Source: Chryseobacterium sp. VAUSW3
Lineage (GTDB): Bacteria; Bacteroidota; Bacteroidia; Flavobacteriales; Weeksellaceae
Assembly (NCBI RefSeq): GCF_002205795.1
Contig: NZ_NIUY01000002.1
Coordinates: 868,001-932,000, forward strand
Direction: 5' to 3'
Length of the DNA stretch: 64,000 bases
Part shown: positions 16,120 through 25,230 of the stretch, piece after piece
How the letters are laid out: the number at the start of each line of letters is the position of its first letter
Position numbering within the stretch: position 1 is the first letter of the stretch
Made by a program: the position numbers and the translations under genes
Notes under the pieces: model-generated
Told to the model about the DNA's origin: nothing
Database searches by the model: none
What the model saw: the letters and a program-made list of their open reading frames with translations, nothing else

Positions 16120-18165
16120 ATGAAAAAATTCACCACTCTTTTACTTGGCTTCATGTTTTCTCTTGCTCTCGCTCAGGCACCTGCAGGATATTACAATGGC
16201 ACCGAAGGCTTAACCGGCGCCGCACTGAAAACAAAACTCAGCGCGATTATTACTGCCGGACATAAAGACAACGGGTACGACGGTCTGTACAACGGATATC
16301 CAACAACAGATTCCGACCACTTTTATGAAAACGACGGAACCGTGCTCGATATGTATTCAGAGAATCCAGCCGGAACGGATCCTTATACGTACAGACACGG
16401 AATTAAAAAATGCGGCAACTACAGTGTGGAAGGCGACTGCTACAACCGCGAACATGTAGTTCCCCAAAGTTTCTTCAACCAGCAGGCACCTATGCGCGGC
16501 GATATCCATTTCGTACGGCCAACCGACGGAAAAGTGAATGGAATGCGAAGCAACTACCCTTTCGGGGCTGTTAACAATCCTTCTTTCACGTCGAAAAATG
16601 GGACCAAAGTAGGACCCAGCAGTTCACCGGGTTACGGAGGAACCGTTGCTGAGCCTATTGATGAATTTAAAGGTGATATCGCCCGAATGATTTTTTATTT
16701 CGTGACAAGATATGAGAGCAGGTTGTCATCTTTCTCTACCGGAAACATGCTGGGCGGTTCCGCATACCCTGGTTTACAGGCGTGGGAAAGAGATGTACTG
16801 CTTGCATGGTCTACTCAGGATCCTGTTTCACCGACAGAAATCGAGCGGAACAACGCTTCTTATATTTTCCAAAAAAACAGAAATCCGTTTATTGACCACC
16901 CGGAATGGGTTCAGCTGATTTGGGGAAGCCAGACTTTGGATACTCAGGCACCTTCTGCTCCTACAAATTTAGCAGTAGTTTCCACAACCACCGCTTCAGC
17001 TAATCTGAGCTGGACTGCTTCAACAGACAATGTAGGTGTTTCATATTATAAAATCTTTGTAAACGGAAGCTTCCACAGCAACTCCAATGTACCAACAGCT
17101 ACAGTTTCTGGACTTGCCCAGGGAACAACCTACAACTTCTACGTGATCGCAGTAGATGCAGCAAACAATGCCTCAGCGCAAAGCAATACCGCCACCGGTA
17201 CAACGTTGACTGATACACAGGCGCCAACAGCTCCGCTAAATCTAACCGTGAGTTCAGTCGGATCAAATAATATCGCAGTACAGTGGACAGCCGCTACGGA
17301 CAATGTAGGAGTAACATCTTATGATATTTATGTAAACGGAGAGCTTATGGGATCTACAAGTTCAACTTCCACGAACATTGCTAACTTAAATCCGTTAACC
17401 ACTTATTCTATTTATATTATAGCTAAAGATGCCGCAGGAAATGTTTCGCCTCAAAGTAATACGGTTACTGCTACCACTACAGCACTAAGCGCAAACTGCG
17501 GTGACGAAAACTTCGAAACCATACCTCCAAGTTCTTCCAATTACTCTACGTATAACTGGACGAGCAACGGAATTTCATGGACATCTGAAGACTCCAGAAC
17601 CGACCAGACGATTAACGGAAGAGCCATCACTATTAGAGACGGTTTTGTTACAGCACTTTCAGTTCCAAACGGAATCGGTAACCTAAAAGTAACAACTCAA
17701 CTTAAATTTTCCGGCTCAGCAGGGACTTTAAAAATCTTTGTTAACGGTACAGATACAGGTAAAACAGTTCCATACAGTTCTACAGTTACCACCACAACAG
17801 TAACAGATATTAACGTACCCGGTCCTGTAGAAATTACACTTCAGAACTCAAGCACCACAAACAGAGTGGCAATTGATGACATGAGCTGGACCTGTTATGC
17901 ACCCTCTGCCGGTGTAAACGAAAGCTCTGCAAGTAAAAATGCGATCAGCATCTATCCAAACCCTGTGAAGAACGGTGAAGTAAATGTAAGCGGTAAAAAC
18001 CTGTCTGAAATTAAAACCGCACAAATTTTTGATTTCACAGGAAAACTGGTGCAGAGCATTGCGCAGCCTTTTAAAAACTCAGGAAAGATTGCTTTAAAAA
18101 ATCTGCCGAAAGGCGTTTACATCCTGAAAGCAGGAAACAGCACTGCCAAATTTATTGTAGAGTAA
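16120..18165 (+). CDS. Secreted endonuclease I with two fibronectin III domains and T9SS tail
   Basis: The 681-residue protein has a signal peptide (MKKFTTLLLGFMFSLALAQ) and an endonuclease I domain (about 20-270) with CYNREHVVPQSFF at about 107-119 and DIHFVRPTDG. Two fibronectin type III domains follow (about 275-362 and 366-452), each beginning DTQAP and sharing TDNVGV. Then come an uncharacterised beta-rich domain of about 130 residues (460-595) and a type A sorting domain (about 608-681) ending KGVYILKAG and KFIVE. It is a paralogue of the upstream gene enlarged by binding domains, which may hold the nuclease on a surface or polymer. Confidence 0.88.
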   Translation: MKKFTTLLLGFMFSLALAQAPAGYYNGTEGLTGAALKTKLSAIITAGHKDNGYDGLYNGYPTTDSDHFYENDGTVLDMYSENPAGTDPYTYRHGIKKCGNYSVEGDCYNREHVVPQSFFNQQAPMRGDIHFVRPTDGKVNGMRSNYPFGAVNNPSFTSKNGTKVGPSSSPGYGGTVAEPIDEFKGDIARMIFYFVTRYESRLSSFSTGNMLGGSAYPGLQAWERDVLLAWSTQDPVSPTEIERNNASYIFQKNRNPFIDHPEWVQLIWGSQTLDTQAPSAPTNLAVVSTTTASANLSWTASTDNVGVSYYKIFVNGSFHSNSNVPTATVSGLAQGTTYNFYVIAVDAANNASAQSNTATGTTLTDTQAPTAPLNLTVSSVGSNNIAVQWTAATDNVGVTSYDIYVNGELMGSTSSTSTNIANLNPLTTYSIYIIAKDAAGNVSPQSNTVTATTTALSANCGDENFETIPPSSSNYSTYNWTSNGISWTSEDSRTDQTINGRAITIRDGFVTALSVPNGIGNLKVTTQLKFSGSAGTLKIFVNGTDTGKTVPYSSTVTTTTVTDINVPGPVEITLQNSSTTNRVAIDDMSWTCYAPSAGVNESSASKNAISIYPNPVKNGEVNVSGKNLSEIKTAQIFDFTGKLVQSIAQPFKNSGKIALKNLPKGVYILKAGNSTAKFIVE

Positions 18166-18193
18166 TTTTCGGAACTCCATTCAAAACTAAATG

Positions 18194-18220
18194 CCGGAAG
18201 AAAAATCTTCCGGTTTTTTT
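18194..18220 (+). terminator. Rho-independent terminator
   Basis: CCGGAAGA (18194-18201) pairs with TCTTCCGG (18206-18213) and is followed by a T run. Confidence 0.85.
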
Positions 18221-18288
18221 CAACCGGGACTGCTTAAAGTAACAATTAACCCTTATGCAATACTAATAACTGAAAAATAATTTTAAAA

Positions 18289-19071
18289 ATGAACAACCAC
18301 GAAATCGACTACAAAATTCACGGCGAAGAAATGCAGTGTGTAGAAATAGAACTGGATCCCAATGAAAGCGTAATCTCCGAACCCGGAAGTTTTATGATGA
18401 TGACTGAAGGAATTACCATGGAAACACTCTTTGGTGACGGGACAGAAAAAGGATTGATGGGCAAGCTGTTTTCTGCCGGAAAAAGAATGCTTACCGGCGA
18501 AAACCTTTTCATGACGGTTTTTACCAATACATCATCACAGAAAAGACAGGTTAATTTTGCGGCACCGTATTCTGGTAAAATCATTCCGCTGGATCTTTCC
18601 GAACTTGGCGGTAAAGTAATTTGCCAGAAAGACAGCTTCCTGTGTGCCGCAAAAGGCGTTTCTGTAGGAATTGAACTTCAGAAAAAACTCGGGACCGGCA
18701 TTTTCGGTGGTGAAGGATTCATCATGCAAAAGCTGGAAGGCGACGGGATGACTTTTGTTCACAGCGGCGGACATGTCATTGAAAAAGAACTGCAGCCCGG
18801 AGAAATCTTAAAAATCGATACCGGCTGCATCGTGGCATTCACCAAAGAAGTGCAGTATGACATTCAGTTTGTAGGAGGTATAAAAAACTCGATTTTCGGA
18901 GGCGAAGGTCTTTTCTTTGCACAGCTTCGCGGTCCAGGAAAAGTGTGGATACAGACCCTTCCAATCGCAAGACTTGCGAGCAGAATATTGCAGTTTGGCA
19001 CCACGAAAAAAGGAGAACAGGGCAGCATCCTCGGCGGTTTAGGAAACCTTCTGGACGGCGACGGATTATAA
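18289..19071 (+). CDS. AIM24/TIGR00266-family protein
   Basis: The 260-residue protein belongs to the AIM24 (TIGR00266) family of beta-rich proteins. It shows the typical opening YKIHGEEMQCVEIELDPNES with EPGSFMMMTEGI, a glycine-rich region FGGEGFIMQKLEGDG, and the second signature FGGEGLFFAQLRGPGKVW near the C-terminus. Bacterial members have no firmly established role; the yeast mitochondrial homologue affects inner-membrane organisation. The C-terminal tail is glycine-rich (GSILGGLGNLLDGDGL). It is a single gene with a terminator after it. Confidence 0.88.
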   Translation: MNNHEIDYKIHGEEMQCVEIELDPNESVISEPGSFMMMTEGITMETLFGDGTEKGLMGKLFSAGKRMLTGENLFMTVFTNTSSQKRQVNFAAPYSGKIIPLDLSELGGKVICQKDSFLCAAKGVSVGIELQKKLGTGIFGGEGFIMQKLEGDGMTFVHSGGHVIEKELQPGEILKIDTGCIVAFTKEVQYDIQFVGGIKNSIFGGEGLFFAQLRGPGKVWIQTLPIARLASRILQFGTTKKGEQGSILGGLGNLLDGDGL

Positions 19072-19102
19072 ACACTTAGAGGAAATCTGATTTCCATCAG
19101 AG

Positions 19103-19128
19103 GGCAGGAATACTCTTCCTGCCTTTTT
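19103..19128 (+). terminator. Rho-independent terminator
   Basis: GGCAGGAA (19103-19110) pairs with TTCCTGCC (19116-19123), followed by TTTTT. Confidence 0.8.
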
Positions 19129-19280
19129 GCATCCCGGTATTACCACGGGAAGAACGTTTAGATTTTATTCTTAGAAATACTTAAATAGTTGAAGAAGAAA
19201 CAACAGTGAATTTAAAAAAAACAGATATAACTCATAAATAAAATTATTCCTGAAATAGCAATTCTTCAAAGCGCATTCAT

Positions 19281-19288
19281 TATTTTTG
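19281..19288 (+). promoter_or_regulatory. -7 promoter box immediately before aroE
   Basis: TATTTTTG matches TAnnTTTG and ends four bases before the aroE ATG (19293), again predicting a nearly leaderless message. Confidence 0.45.
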
Positions 19289-19292
19289 GAGC

Positions 19293-20021
19293 ATGGAAGA
19301 GCAAAAAAAGTTTGGAATCATTGGGCGGAACATTTCCTACTCTTTTTCCAAGAAATATTTCGAAGATAAATTTCAGCGGCTGATGCTGAAGAATCATTTT
19401 TACGACGTATATGATCTGCAGGATCTGTCGGAAATCGAAACTTTATTTAAAACCCAAAACCTGGTTGGACTGAATGTTACGATTCCTTTCAAAGAAAAAA
19501 TAGTTCCCTACCTGGACGAACTCAGTGATGAGGCAGAAAAAACAGGTGCGGTAAACTGCATTTTCATTAAAGATCAGATAAAAAAAGGATTTAATACCGA
19601 TGTTTTCGGATTCGAAAAAACACTTTTGCTTCACCGTAAAGATTTTCAGGATGCGGCGCTGGTTTTAGGTAATGGCGGCGCAGCAAAAGCGGTACAGTAT
19701 GTTCTTGAAAAAAATAACATTCCTTATCAAACTGTTTCGCGAAACGGGGACTTAAATTTCGCAAATGTAACGGAAGAAATGGTTTCTAAAAACCGTCTTA
19801 TTATCCAGTGCACTCCGGTGGGTACCTTTCCGAATGTGGATGACTGCCTGGATTTTGCTTTCAATGGAATCACCGATCAGCACCTTGTTATCGACCTGAT
19901 TTACAATCCAAATTATACCAGTTTTATTAAAAAATCTTCTGAAAAAGGAGCCAAAACAGTGAACGGTTTCTATATGCTTGAACAGCAGGCAGAAAAAAAC
20001 TGGGAAATTTGGAACTTTTAA
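19293..20021 (+). CDS. aroE: Shikimate dehydrogenase
   Basis: The 242-residue protein matches AroE, which reduces 3-dehydroshikimate to shikimate with NADPH in the chorismate pathway. The substrate-binding N-terminal domain holds FGIIGRNISYSFSKKYF and GLNVTIPFKEKI with the catalytic Lys, plus AVNCI. The nucleotide-binding domain contains LVLGNGGAAKAV, and the C-terminus has QCTPVGTFPN and VNGFYMLEQQA. It is slightly shorter than the E. coli enzyme but complete. The next gene, a DUF349 protein, is on the same strand 85 bases on. Confidence 0.94.
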   Translation: MEEQKKFGIIGRNISYSFSKKYFEDKFQRLMLKNHFYDVYDLQDLSEIETLFKTQNLVGLNVTIPFKEKIVPYLDELSDEAEKTGAVNCIFIKDQIKKGFNTDVFGFEKTLLLHRKDFQDAALVLGNGGAAKAVQYVLEKNNIPYQTVSRNGDLNFANVTEEMVSKNRLIIQCTPVGTFPNVDDCLDFAFNGITDQHLVIDLIYNPNYTSFIKKSSEKGAKTVNGFYMLEQQAEKNWEIWNF

Positions 20022-20106
20022 AAAAAATAAGTTAAATTAGTGCTCTGTTTAACGTCAAAATTCCGGTAATAAAGTTTTGCCGCACAATTCTAATAACAAG
20101 TTTGCT

Positions 20107-22110
20107 ATGATCACAGAAGATTCAGTCTCTGACAACAATGAAAAAAAACCACTTCATGAAGAGGTTTCCCAGGAAAATGGTTCCGAAAACACAACAGAAG
20201 TAAACACAGATGCCCTGGCAGAAACTCCTGTAGAGCAATCGCCTGAACAACCTGCGGGTAAAAATTCAGAAATTTCGACAGAAGAAGTTTTACAGGATAA
20301 ACCGGAACACCAGGCCGATGTAGACACACAGAAATCTGCAGAAACAGCACCTGACGAAAAAGTACTCTCAGAAATCGATCCTGAAAAAGCTGATGAAGGC
20401 GAACCCCATGAAGATCATCATGAAGAAGTTTTGGAATCTGTTGCACATTTAACGTTACCCGAAATCCTTAAAGAAATGGAAGCCATCATCAATAAAGAAG
20501 ATGCTGGTGTACATTTCAGAACTTTCAATCATTTGAAAGAACAGGCAAATCACTATATTCAAGACGAAACAGAAGATCAGAAAAGCGAGTTCATCGCGGC
20601 AGGAAATGCGGCGGAAGATTTCCACTTCCAGCACCCAGATCTTTCCAGACTTGCCGGCCTCATTACAATTTTCCGCGAGAAAAACAATGAGTACAGCAAA
20701 AAACAGGAAGAACAACACACAAAAAACCTGGAAGAAAGACAGCAGATTATTGAAAAACTTAAAAATCTGTATTCCAATACCGAAGCCGGAACCAACCTCT
20801 TTAAAGCCATCCGCGAAATAAAAGAAGCCTGGAAAAATGCCGGGCAGGTCGCTAAATCCGAGTTCAAACTGCTCAACAACAATTATTTTCATCATCTGAA
20901 CCAATTCTATCAGATGTTGGATATGAATAAAGAATATATGGAGCAGGAATTTGCCCATAATCTGGAAAAACGCCAGCATATCATAGAGCGTGCAAAACAG
21001 CTGGAAACCGAACCTGCGGTACAGAAAGCACTGAATGAACTGCAGTATCTGCACAAACTCTGGAAAGAAGAAGCCGAACCGGTTGCTGAAGAATTCCGTG
21101 AAAAAACCTGGGAAGAATTCAAGGAAATTTCCAATAAAATTCATGAAAGAAAATCTGAACTTTCGGCTCAGATTGATGAAGAACAGAACGCCAACCTCGA
21201 GAAGAAAAATAAAATCATCGAGCAAATAAAAAAACTTGCTGCCCCGGAAAAAGAACCCAACCACAGCTACTGGCAAAATTCAATTAAAAAAATTGAGGAA
21301 TTAAGGAGCGAATTCCTGAAGCTTGGAAGTGTTCCGCGAAAAGTTTCCAACCAGAATTGGAACGATTTCAAACTTCATTTAAGGAATTTCAACACCGTAA
21401 AAAACGAATTTTATAAAGGACTGAAAAGTTCGCAGCATACCAATCTGGAGGAAAAACTGAAACTGATACAGACCGCCAAAGACAACAGCCTTTCTGAAGA
21501 CTGGGAAACTGCGGTGCCTCTCTTCAAAAAGCTTCAGGATGACTGGAAGAAAATCGGCCACGTCCCGCGCAGTATGACCAATAAAGTGTGGGATGAATTC
21601 CGTGAAGCCTGCAACGCTTTTTTCAATAATTATAGAGAAAAAAACAATGCAGTAAACGACAACTGGAAAGAAAACTACAAGAATAAAAAACAGCTTCTTG
21701 AGGAACTGAAAGCGATTTCTGATGAAGAAGGAAGTGTAGAAAAAATTGAACACATAAAAACAAGCTGGAATAATATAGGCAAAGTACCGCGCGAAAAATT
21801 ATCCATCAACAGCGAATTCAACAAAACACTGAGAGAAAAACTGAAACTCAACAAAATTCACGAATATGATCTGAAAGAAGAAGGTCTTTCTGAAAACCAG
21901 CTTACAGACAAAGCCCGGAAAATTAAAAACCAGATTGCAGATCTGGAAGCAGAAATCGTAAAGATGGAAAACAATGTCGGCTTTTTCAGCAATTCTTCGC
22001 GAACCAATCCTTTACTGAAGGATACTTTCGAGAAAATCGATGAGAAAAAATCTCAGCTCGAAGCCATGAAACAGAGCCTTCACAAAATCCTTTCAGGCGA
22101 AAACCAGTAA
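20107..22110 (+). CDS. DUF349 repeat protein
   Basis: The protein (667 aa from the ATG at 20107) starts with about 120 acidic, low-complexity residues rich in Glu, Ser and Thr. It continues as a chain of helical DUF349 repeats of about 70-75 residues, each with a Trp-containing motif such as IKEAWKNAGQV, LHKLWKEEAEPV, DDWKKIGHVPR and TSWNNIGKVPR. The C-terminal part (about 600-667) is a coiled coil. The product is cytoplasmic with no membrane segment. DUF349 has no established function in Bacteroidota. A TTG ten codons upstream is possible, but the ATG is preferred. The following secreted-protein gene starts three bases after its stop. Confidence 0.85.
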   Translation: MITEDSVSDNNEKKPLHEEVSQENGSENTTEVNTDALAETPVEQSPEQPAGKNSEISTEEVLQDKPEHQADVDTQKSAETAPDEKVLSEIDPEKADEGEPHEDHHEEVLESVAHLTLPEILKEMEAIINKEDAGVHFRTFNHLKEQANHYIQDETEDQKSEFIAAGNAAEDFHFQHPDLSRLAGLITIFREKNNEYSKKQEEQHTKNLEERQQIIEKLKNLYSNTEAGTNLFKAIREIKEAWKNAGQVAKSEFKLLNNNYFHHLNQFYQMLDMNKEYMEQEFAHNLEKRQHIIERAKQLETEPAVQKALNELQYLHKLWKEEAEPVAEEFREKTWEEFKEISNKIHERKSELSAQIDEEQNANLEKKNKIIEQIKKLAAPEKEPNHSYWQNSIKKIEELRSEFLKLGSVPRKVSNQNWNDFKLHLRNFNTVKNEFYKGLKSSQHTNLEEKLKLIQTAKDNSLSEDWETAVPLFKKLQDDWKKIGHVPRSMTNKVWDEFREACNAFFNNYREKNNAVNDNWKENYKNKKQLLEELKAISDEEGSVEKIEHIKTSWNNIGKVPREKLSINSEFNKTLREKLKLNKIHEYDLKEEGLSENQLTDKARKIKNQIADLEAEIVKMENNVGFFSNSSRTNPLLKDTFEKIDEKKSQLEAMKQSLHKILSGENQ

Positions 22111-22113
22111 AAA

Positions 22114-22713
22114 ATGTTTAAAAAAATATTCTTAGCACTCTTCATCAGTTCTTTCTCATTTTCCAACGCGCAGGAAAACGAAATGAGCATTCTTTCGTTT
22201 CCGAATCCGATTGAATATGACGGGACCGAATTTTATATCACCCAATCGAAACAGCGCTCCAAAACCCTTTTCCAGGAACAGTACATTCCGAGAGACGAAA
22301 ACCTGCAGAATTTCAACCAACTCCTGGATTTTTCTTTTTTCAATAAAGAAATCGAAACGGAACTTGCGGTGAGACAAAAGGTTGAATCGGTGCAGCAGCG
22401 GGAGAAAAAAGATAAATTCGCTAAAGTTAACGTGACCGAAAGTCCGGACGGCAAAGAGTTTATCGTAGATTATTTTATTTCTGAAGCTCCCGAAAACGGC
22501 GATTCTTATATTGAATATAATATTTACCGTTTCAAAAATATGGAGAATGGAGGCCAGAAAAGTTTCCTGATCATGTCGTACGCAAAAAGAATGTACGGAG
22601 ATCTGAAATCTGCCGCAAAAGCACTGGCAAAACAGCGCGACCATTTGATGGCAACAATGATCGAGTATAAAATTCCGGAAATAAAAGTTGCCCAGCCCAA
22701 TCCCGGAAAATGA
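22114..22713 (+). CDS. Hypothetical secreted protein
   Basis: The 199-residue protein has a signal peptide (MFKKIFLALFISSFSFSNAQ) and an otherwise uncharacterised mixed alpha/beta domain. Visible features are FPNPIEYDGTEFY near the start and a C-terminal helix with DLKSAAKALAKQRDHLM. I do not recognise a family. It starts three bases after the DUF349 gene and shares a terminator, so the two form an operon. A periplasmic location is expected. Confidence 0.7.
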   Translation: MFKKIFLALFISSFSFSNAQENEMSILSFPNPIEYDGTEFYITQSKQRSKTLFQEQYIPRDENLQNFNQLLDFSFFNKEIETELAVRQKVESVQQREKKDKFAKVNVTESPDGKEFIVDYFISEAPENGDSYIEYNIYRFKNMENGGQKSFLIMSYAKRMYGDLKSAAKALAKQRDHLMATMIEYKIPEIKVAQPNPGK

Positions 22714-22730
22714 ATACAACCACTACAAAT

Positions 22731-22758
22731 AAACACCCGGCAACTGTTGGGTGTTTTT
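22731..22758 (+). terminator. Rho-independent terminator
   Basis: AAACACCC (22731-22738) pairs with GGGTGTTT (22749-22756), followed by T residues. Confidence 0.75.
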
Positions 22759-22783
22759 AGTTATCAAAACTTGAAATCCAACG

Positions 22784-23806
22784 ATGACCGACGAAATATA
22801 CATGAAACGCTGCATTGACCTGGCAAAAAAAGCTGTGGGATACACTTATCCCAATCCTTTGGTAGGAAGCGTTATTGTTCATAACGGCCTTATAATTGGT
22901 GAAGGTTTTCATCAAAAGGCAGGAGAAAACCATGCAGAAATCAACGCAGTTAATTCGGTAAAAAACAAAGCATTATTAAAAGAAGCCACGATTTATGTGT
23001 CGCTGGAACCCTGCGCTCATTTCGGAAAAACACCGCCGTGTGCGAATAAAATAACCGAAACCGGATTTAAAAAAGTGGTCATCGGCACCCTGGATTCTCA
23101 TGAAAAAGTGAATGGAAAAGGAAAAATGATGATTGAAAATGCCGGAATCGAAGTGATTTCCGGAGTTTTAGAAACTGAATGCCAGGAACTGAATAAAAGA
23201 TTTTTTACGTTTCACCAGAAAAAAAGACCATTCATCATTCTGAAATGGGCAGAGTCGGGAGACGGATTTCTGGATAAAGATTTTAAACCTACCCAAATCG
23301 GAAACAGTTTGACCAAACAGTTTGTTCATCAGTTAAGAAGTGAAGAACACGCAATTTTGGTGGGAACAAATACAGCATTAACAGATAATCCCGGGCTAAC
23401 GACAAGGGAAATTACAGGAAGAAATCCCGTAAGAATTTTGATTGATTTTGATCTGAAGGTTCCTGAAAACTTTAATATTTACAATAACGAAGCGCCAACT
23501 TTAGTGTTCAATGGGGTAAAAGATTCAGAAGAAAGTAACATAAAATTAATCAAAATTAAAAAGGAAAACTTTCTTGAAAATTTAATGCAAAAACTTTATG
23601 AAAATCAAATACAGTCGGTGATTGTTGAAGGCGGAAGTTTTACACTTCAACAGTTTATCGATGCAGAGATTTGGGACGAAGCGATTATCATTAAAAATGA
23701 AAACCTGAAGTTGACCAACGGAACAAAAGCACCTGAATTTCATCACGGAGATTTCGAAACAAAAAATTTCAGAGACAATATCATTGAATTTCATAAAAAC
23801 TTCTAA
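22784..23806 (+). CDS. ribD: Riboflavin biosynthesis deaminase/reductase
   Basis: The 340-residue protein is the bifunctional RibD. The N-terminal deaminase domain (about 1-145) has the zinc site HAE (50-52) and PCAHFGKTPPC (Cys77, Cys86). The C-terminal reductase domain (about 150-340) contains KWAESGDGF, ILVGTNTALTDNP and VIVEGGSFTLQQF. It converts diaminohydroxyphosphoribosylamino-pyrimidine to 5-amino-6-ribitylamino-uracil phosphate in two steps. No other rib genes are nearby. The YigZ-like gene follows after two bases, so they are translationally close. Confidence 0.94.
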   Translation: MTDEIYMKRCIDLAKKAVGYTYPNPLVGSVIVHNGLIIGEGFHQKAGENHAEINAVNSVKNKALLKEATIYVSLEPCAHFGKTPPCANKITETGFKKVVIGTLDSHEKVNGKGKMMIENAGIEVISGVLETECQELNKRFFTFHQKKRPFIILKWAESGDGFLDKDFKPTQIGNSLTKQFVHQLRSEEHAILVGTNTALTDNPGLTTREITGRNPVRILIDFDLKVPENFNIYNNEAPTLVFNGVKDSEESNIKLIKIKKENFLENLMQKLYENQIQSVIVEGGSFTLQQFIDAEIWDEAIIIKNENLKLTNGTKAPEFHHGDFETKNFRDNIIEFHKNF

Positions 23807-23808
23807 AC

Positions 23809-24411
23809 TTGGAATTTTCTTTCAATACTATAAAATCACCTGTAGAAAACATTCTTTTAAAAGAAAAAGGAAGCAAATTCATCGGTTTTGCCTTTCCTGT
23901 TGATGATGAAGCAGAACTGAAGAAAAGTTTAGAAAAAATACGCGAAGAACACCCGAAAGCTACGCATCACTGCTACGCCTACCGGCTTGGCATAAAAGGT
24001 GAAAATTACCGCGCTAATGACGACGGCGAACCTTCCGGAAGCGCAGGCCTGCCAATTTACAATCAACTTTTGGCTCACGAAATAACGAATGTTTTAGTTA
24101 TTGTGGTTCGGTATTACGGCGGAACAAAACTTGGCGTTTCCGGTCTCGTAAAAACGTATAAAGAGTCTGCAAAAATTACATTGGAGGAAGCAGAAATCGT
24201 TAAAAAGGAACTGGAGTCTGAGATTGAAATAAGCTTCGGCTTCAGTCAACAAAACCAAATCTTTACTTTACTCAGTAAATTCGATGGAAGAATTCTGGAC
24301 TTTCTGTCCGATGAGAAATGTATCATCACCGCTAAAATAAAAACTTCCATAAAAGAAAACATCTCGGAACAACTGTCCGAGATGCAAAATATTTCTTTCC
24401 GGTTTAACTAG
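23809..24411 (+). CDS. YigZ/IMPACT-family protein
   Basis: The 200-residue protein matches the YigZ (IMPACT) family. The N-terminal signature includes ILLKEKGSKFIGFAFPV, then THHCYAYRLG, DDGEPSGSAGLPIYNQL and VVRYYGGTKLGVSGL; a short C-terminal domain follows (about 130-200). Function in bacteria is uncertain; eukaryotic IMPACT regulates GCN2. I accept the TTG start at 23809, two bases after ribD, because the family N-terminus begins exactly there (MEFSFNTIKSP). It ends one base before the convergent zinc-peptidase gene. Confidence 0.88.
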   Translation: MEFSFNTIKSPVENILLKEKGSKFIGFAFPVDDEAELKKSLEKIREEHPKATHHCYAYRLGIKGENYRANDDGEPSGSAGLPIYNQLLAHEITNVLVIVVRYYGGTKLGVSGLVKTYKESAKITLEEAEIVKKELESEIEISFGFSQQNQIFTLLSKFDGRILDFLSDEKCIITAKIKTSIKENISEQLSEMQNISFRFN

Positions 24412-24412
24412 G

Positions 24413-25120
24413 TTAATCTCTCCTGCCCATAAGCATCGATGCCCAATACAGCAGCTGTGCCAAAGAACCGAGTGCTGCAACCAGATAAGTTCTTGCTGCC
24501 CAAGTTAATGAATCCTTTACCCCAACATATTCTTCTGAAGTAACTGTTCCGGTGTCTTTCAACCATTTCATTGCTCTGTTACTTGCATCATATTCCACCG
24601 GCAAAGTCACGAAAGCGAAAAGGGTGGTAACGGCGAACATAGCAACACCAATCGCGAGCACCGTCGTATTTCCGTTCGGATTTTCTATGGTTTGCGTTGC
24701 ACTCATCAGCACAATACCCGCTATTAATACAAACTGCATGAGGTTTGAACTGATGCTTACAATCGGAACGAGTTTGGAACGAAGCTGAAGCATCGAATAT
24801 CCTACAGCATGCTGTACCGCGTGTCCGCACTCGTGTGCTGCAACTGCGGCTGCTGCGGCGTTGCGCTGCATATAAACTCCTTCTGAAAGATTCACTGTTT
24901 TGTTTACCGGATTATAATGGTCGGTAAGTTGTCCGGGTACTGAAATTACCTGTACATCGTGTATTCCGTTATCTCTCAACATTTTTTCCGCCACTTCTTT
25001 TCCGGACATTCCGTTTCTTAAATGAACCTGAGAATAGTGCTCGAATTTAGATTTCAATCTTGCTGACACCAACCAACTTACAAGCATCGAGAGTCCAATA
25101 ATTAGATAATAACCTGTCAT
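24413..25120 (-). CDS. YugP-like membrane zinc metallopeptidase
   Basis: The 235-residue protein matches the YugP family of neutral zinc peptidases (PF04298-like). It has an N-terminal membrane helix (residues 3-20), a cytosolic or periplasmic stretch with NPVNKTVNLSEGVY, and the zinc motif AAHECGHAVQHA (HExxH). Two further membrane helices follow (about 120-145 and 150-175), then PVEYDASNRAMKWL with the third zinc ligand region. Substrate unknown. It converges on the YigZ-like gene and diverges from the acetyltransferase gene. Confidence 0.87.
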   Translation of the reverse strand: MTGYYLIIGLSMLVSWLVSARLKSKFEHYSQVHLRNGMSGKEVAEKMLRDNGIHDVQVISVPGQLTDHYNPVNKTVNLSEGVYMQRNAAAAAVAAHECGHAVQHAVGYSMLQLRSKLVPIVSISSNLMQFVLIAGIVLMSATQTIENPNGNTTVLAIGVAMFAVTTLFAFVTLPVEYDASNRAMKWLKDTGTVTSEEYVGVKDSLTWAARTYLVAALGSLAQLLYWASMLMGRRD

Positions 25121-25184
25121 TTTTTCTTTTTATTTATTAAATGTTCAAACTGTAATTTGAAAGTAAAAAACGTGCCAAAGTTTT

Positions 25185-25211
25185 TATATTTGTTTTTATC
25201 CTTTATCTTTG
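25185..25211 (+). promoter_or_regulatory. Two tandem -7 boxes before the acetyltransferase
   Basis: TATATTTG (25185-25192) and TATCTTTG (25204-25211) both match TAnnTTTG, upstream of the ATG at 25231. Either may be used. Confidence 0.45.
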
Positions 25212-25230
25212 TTTTTTCAAACAAAACAGC

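Noticed and set aside
20455-21276. Long minus-strand frame opposite the DUF349 gene
   Set aside because: Phe-rich translation of a Lys/Glu-rich gene on the other strand; typical shadow.
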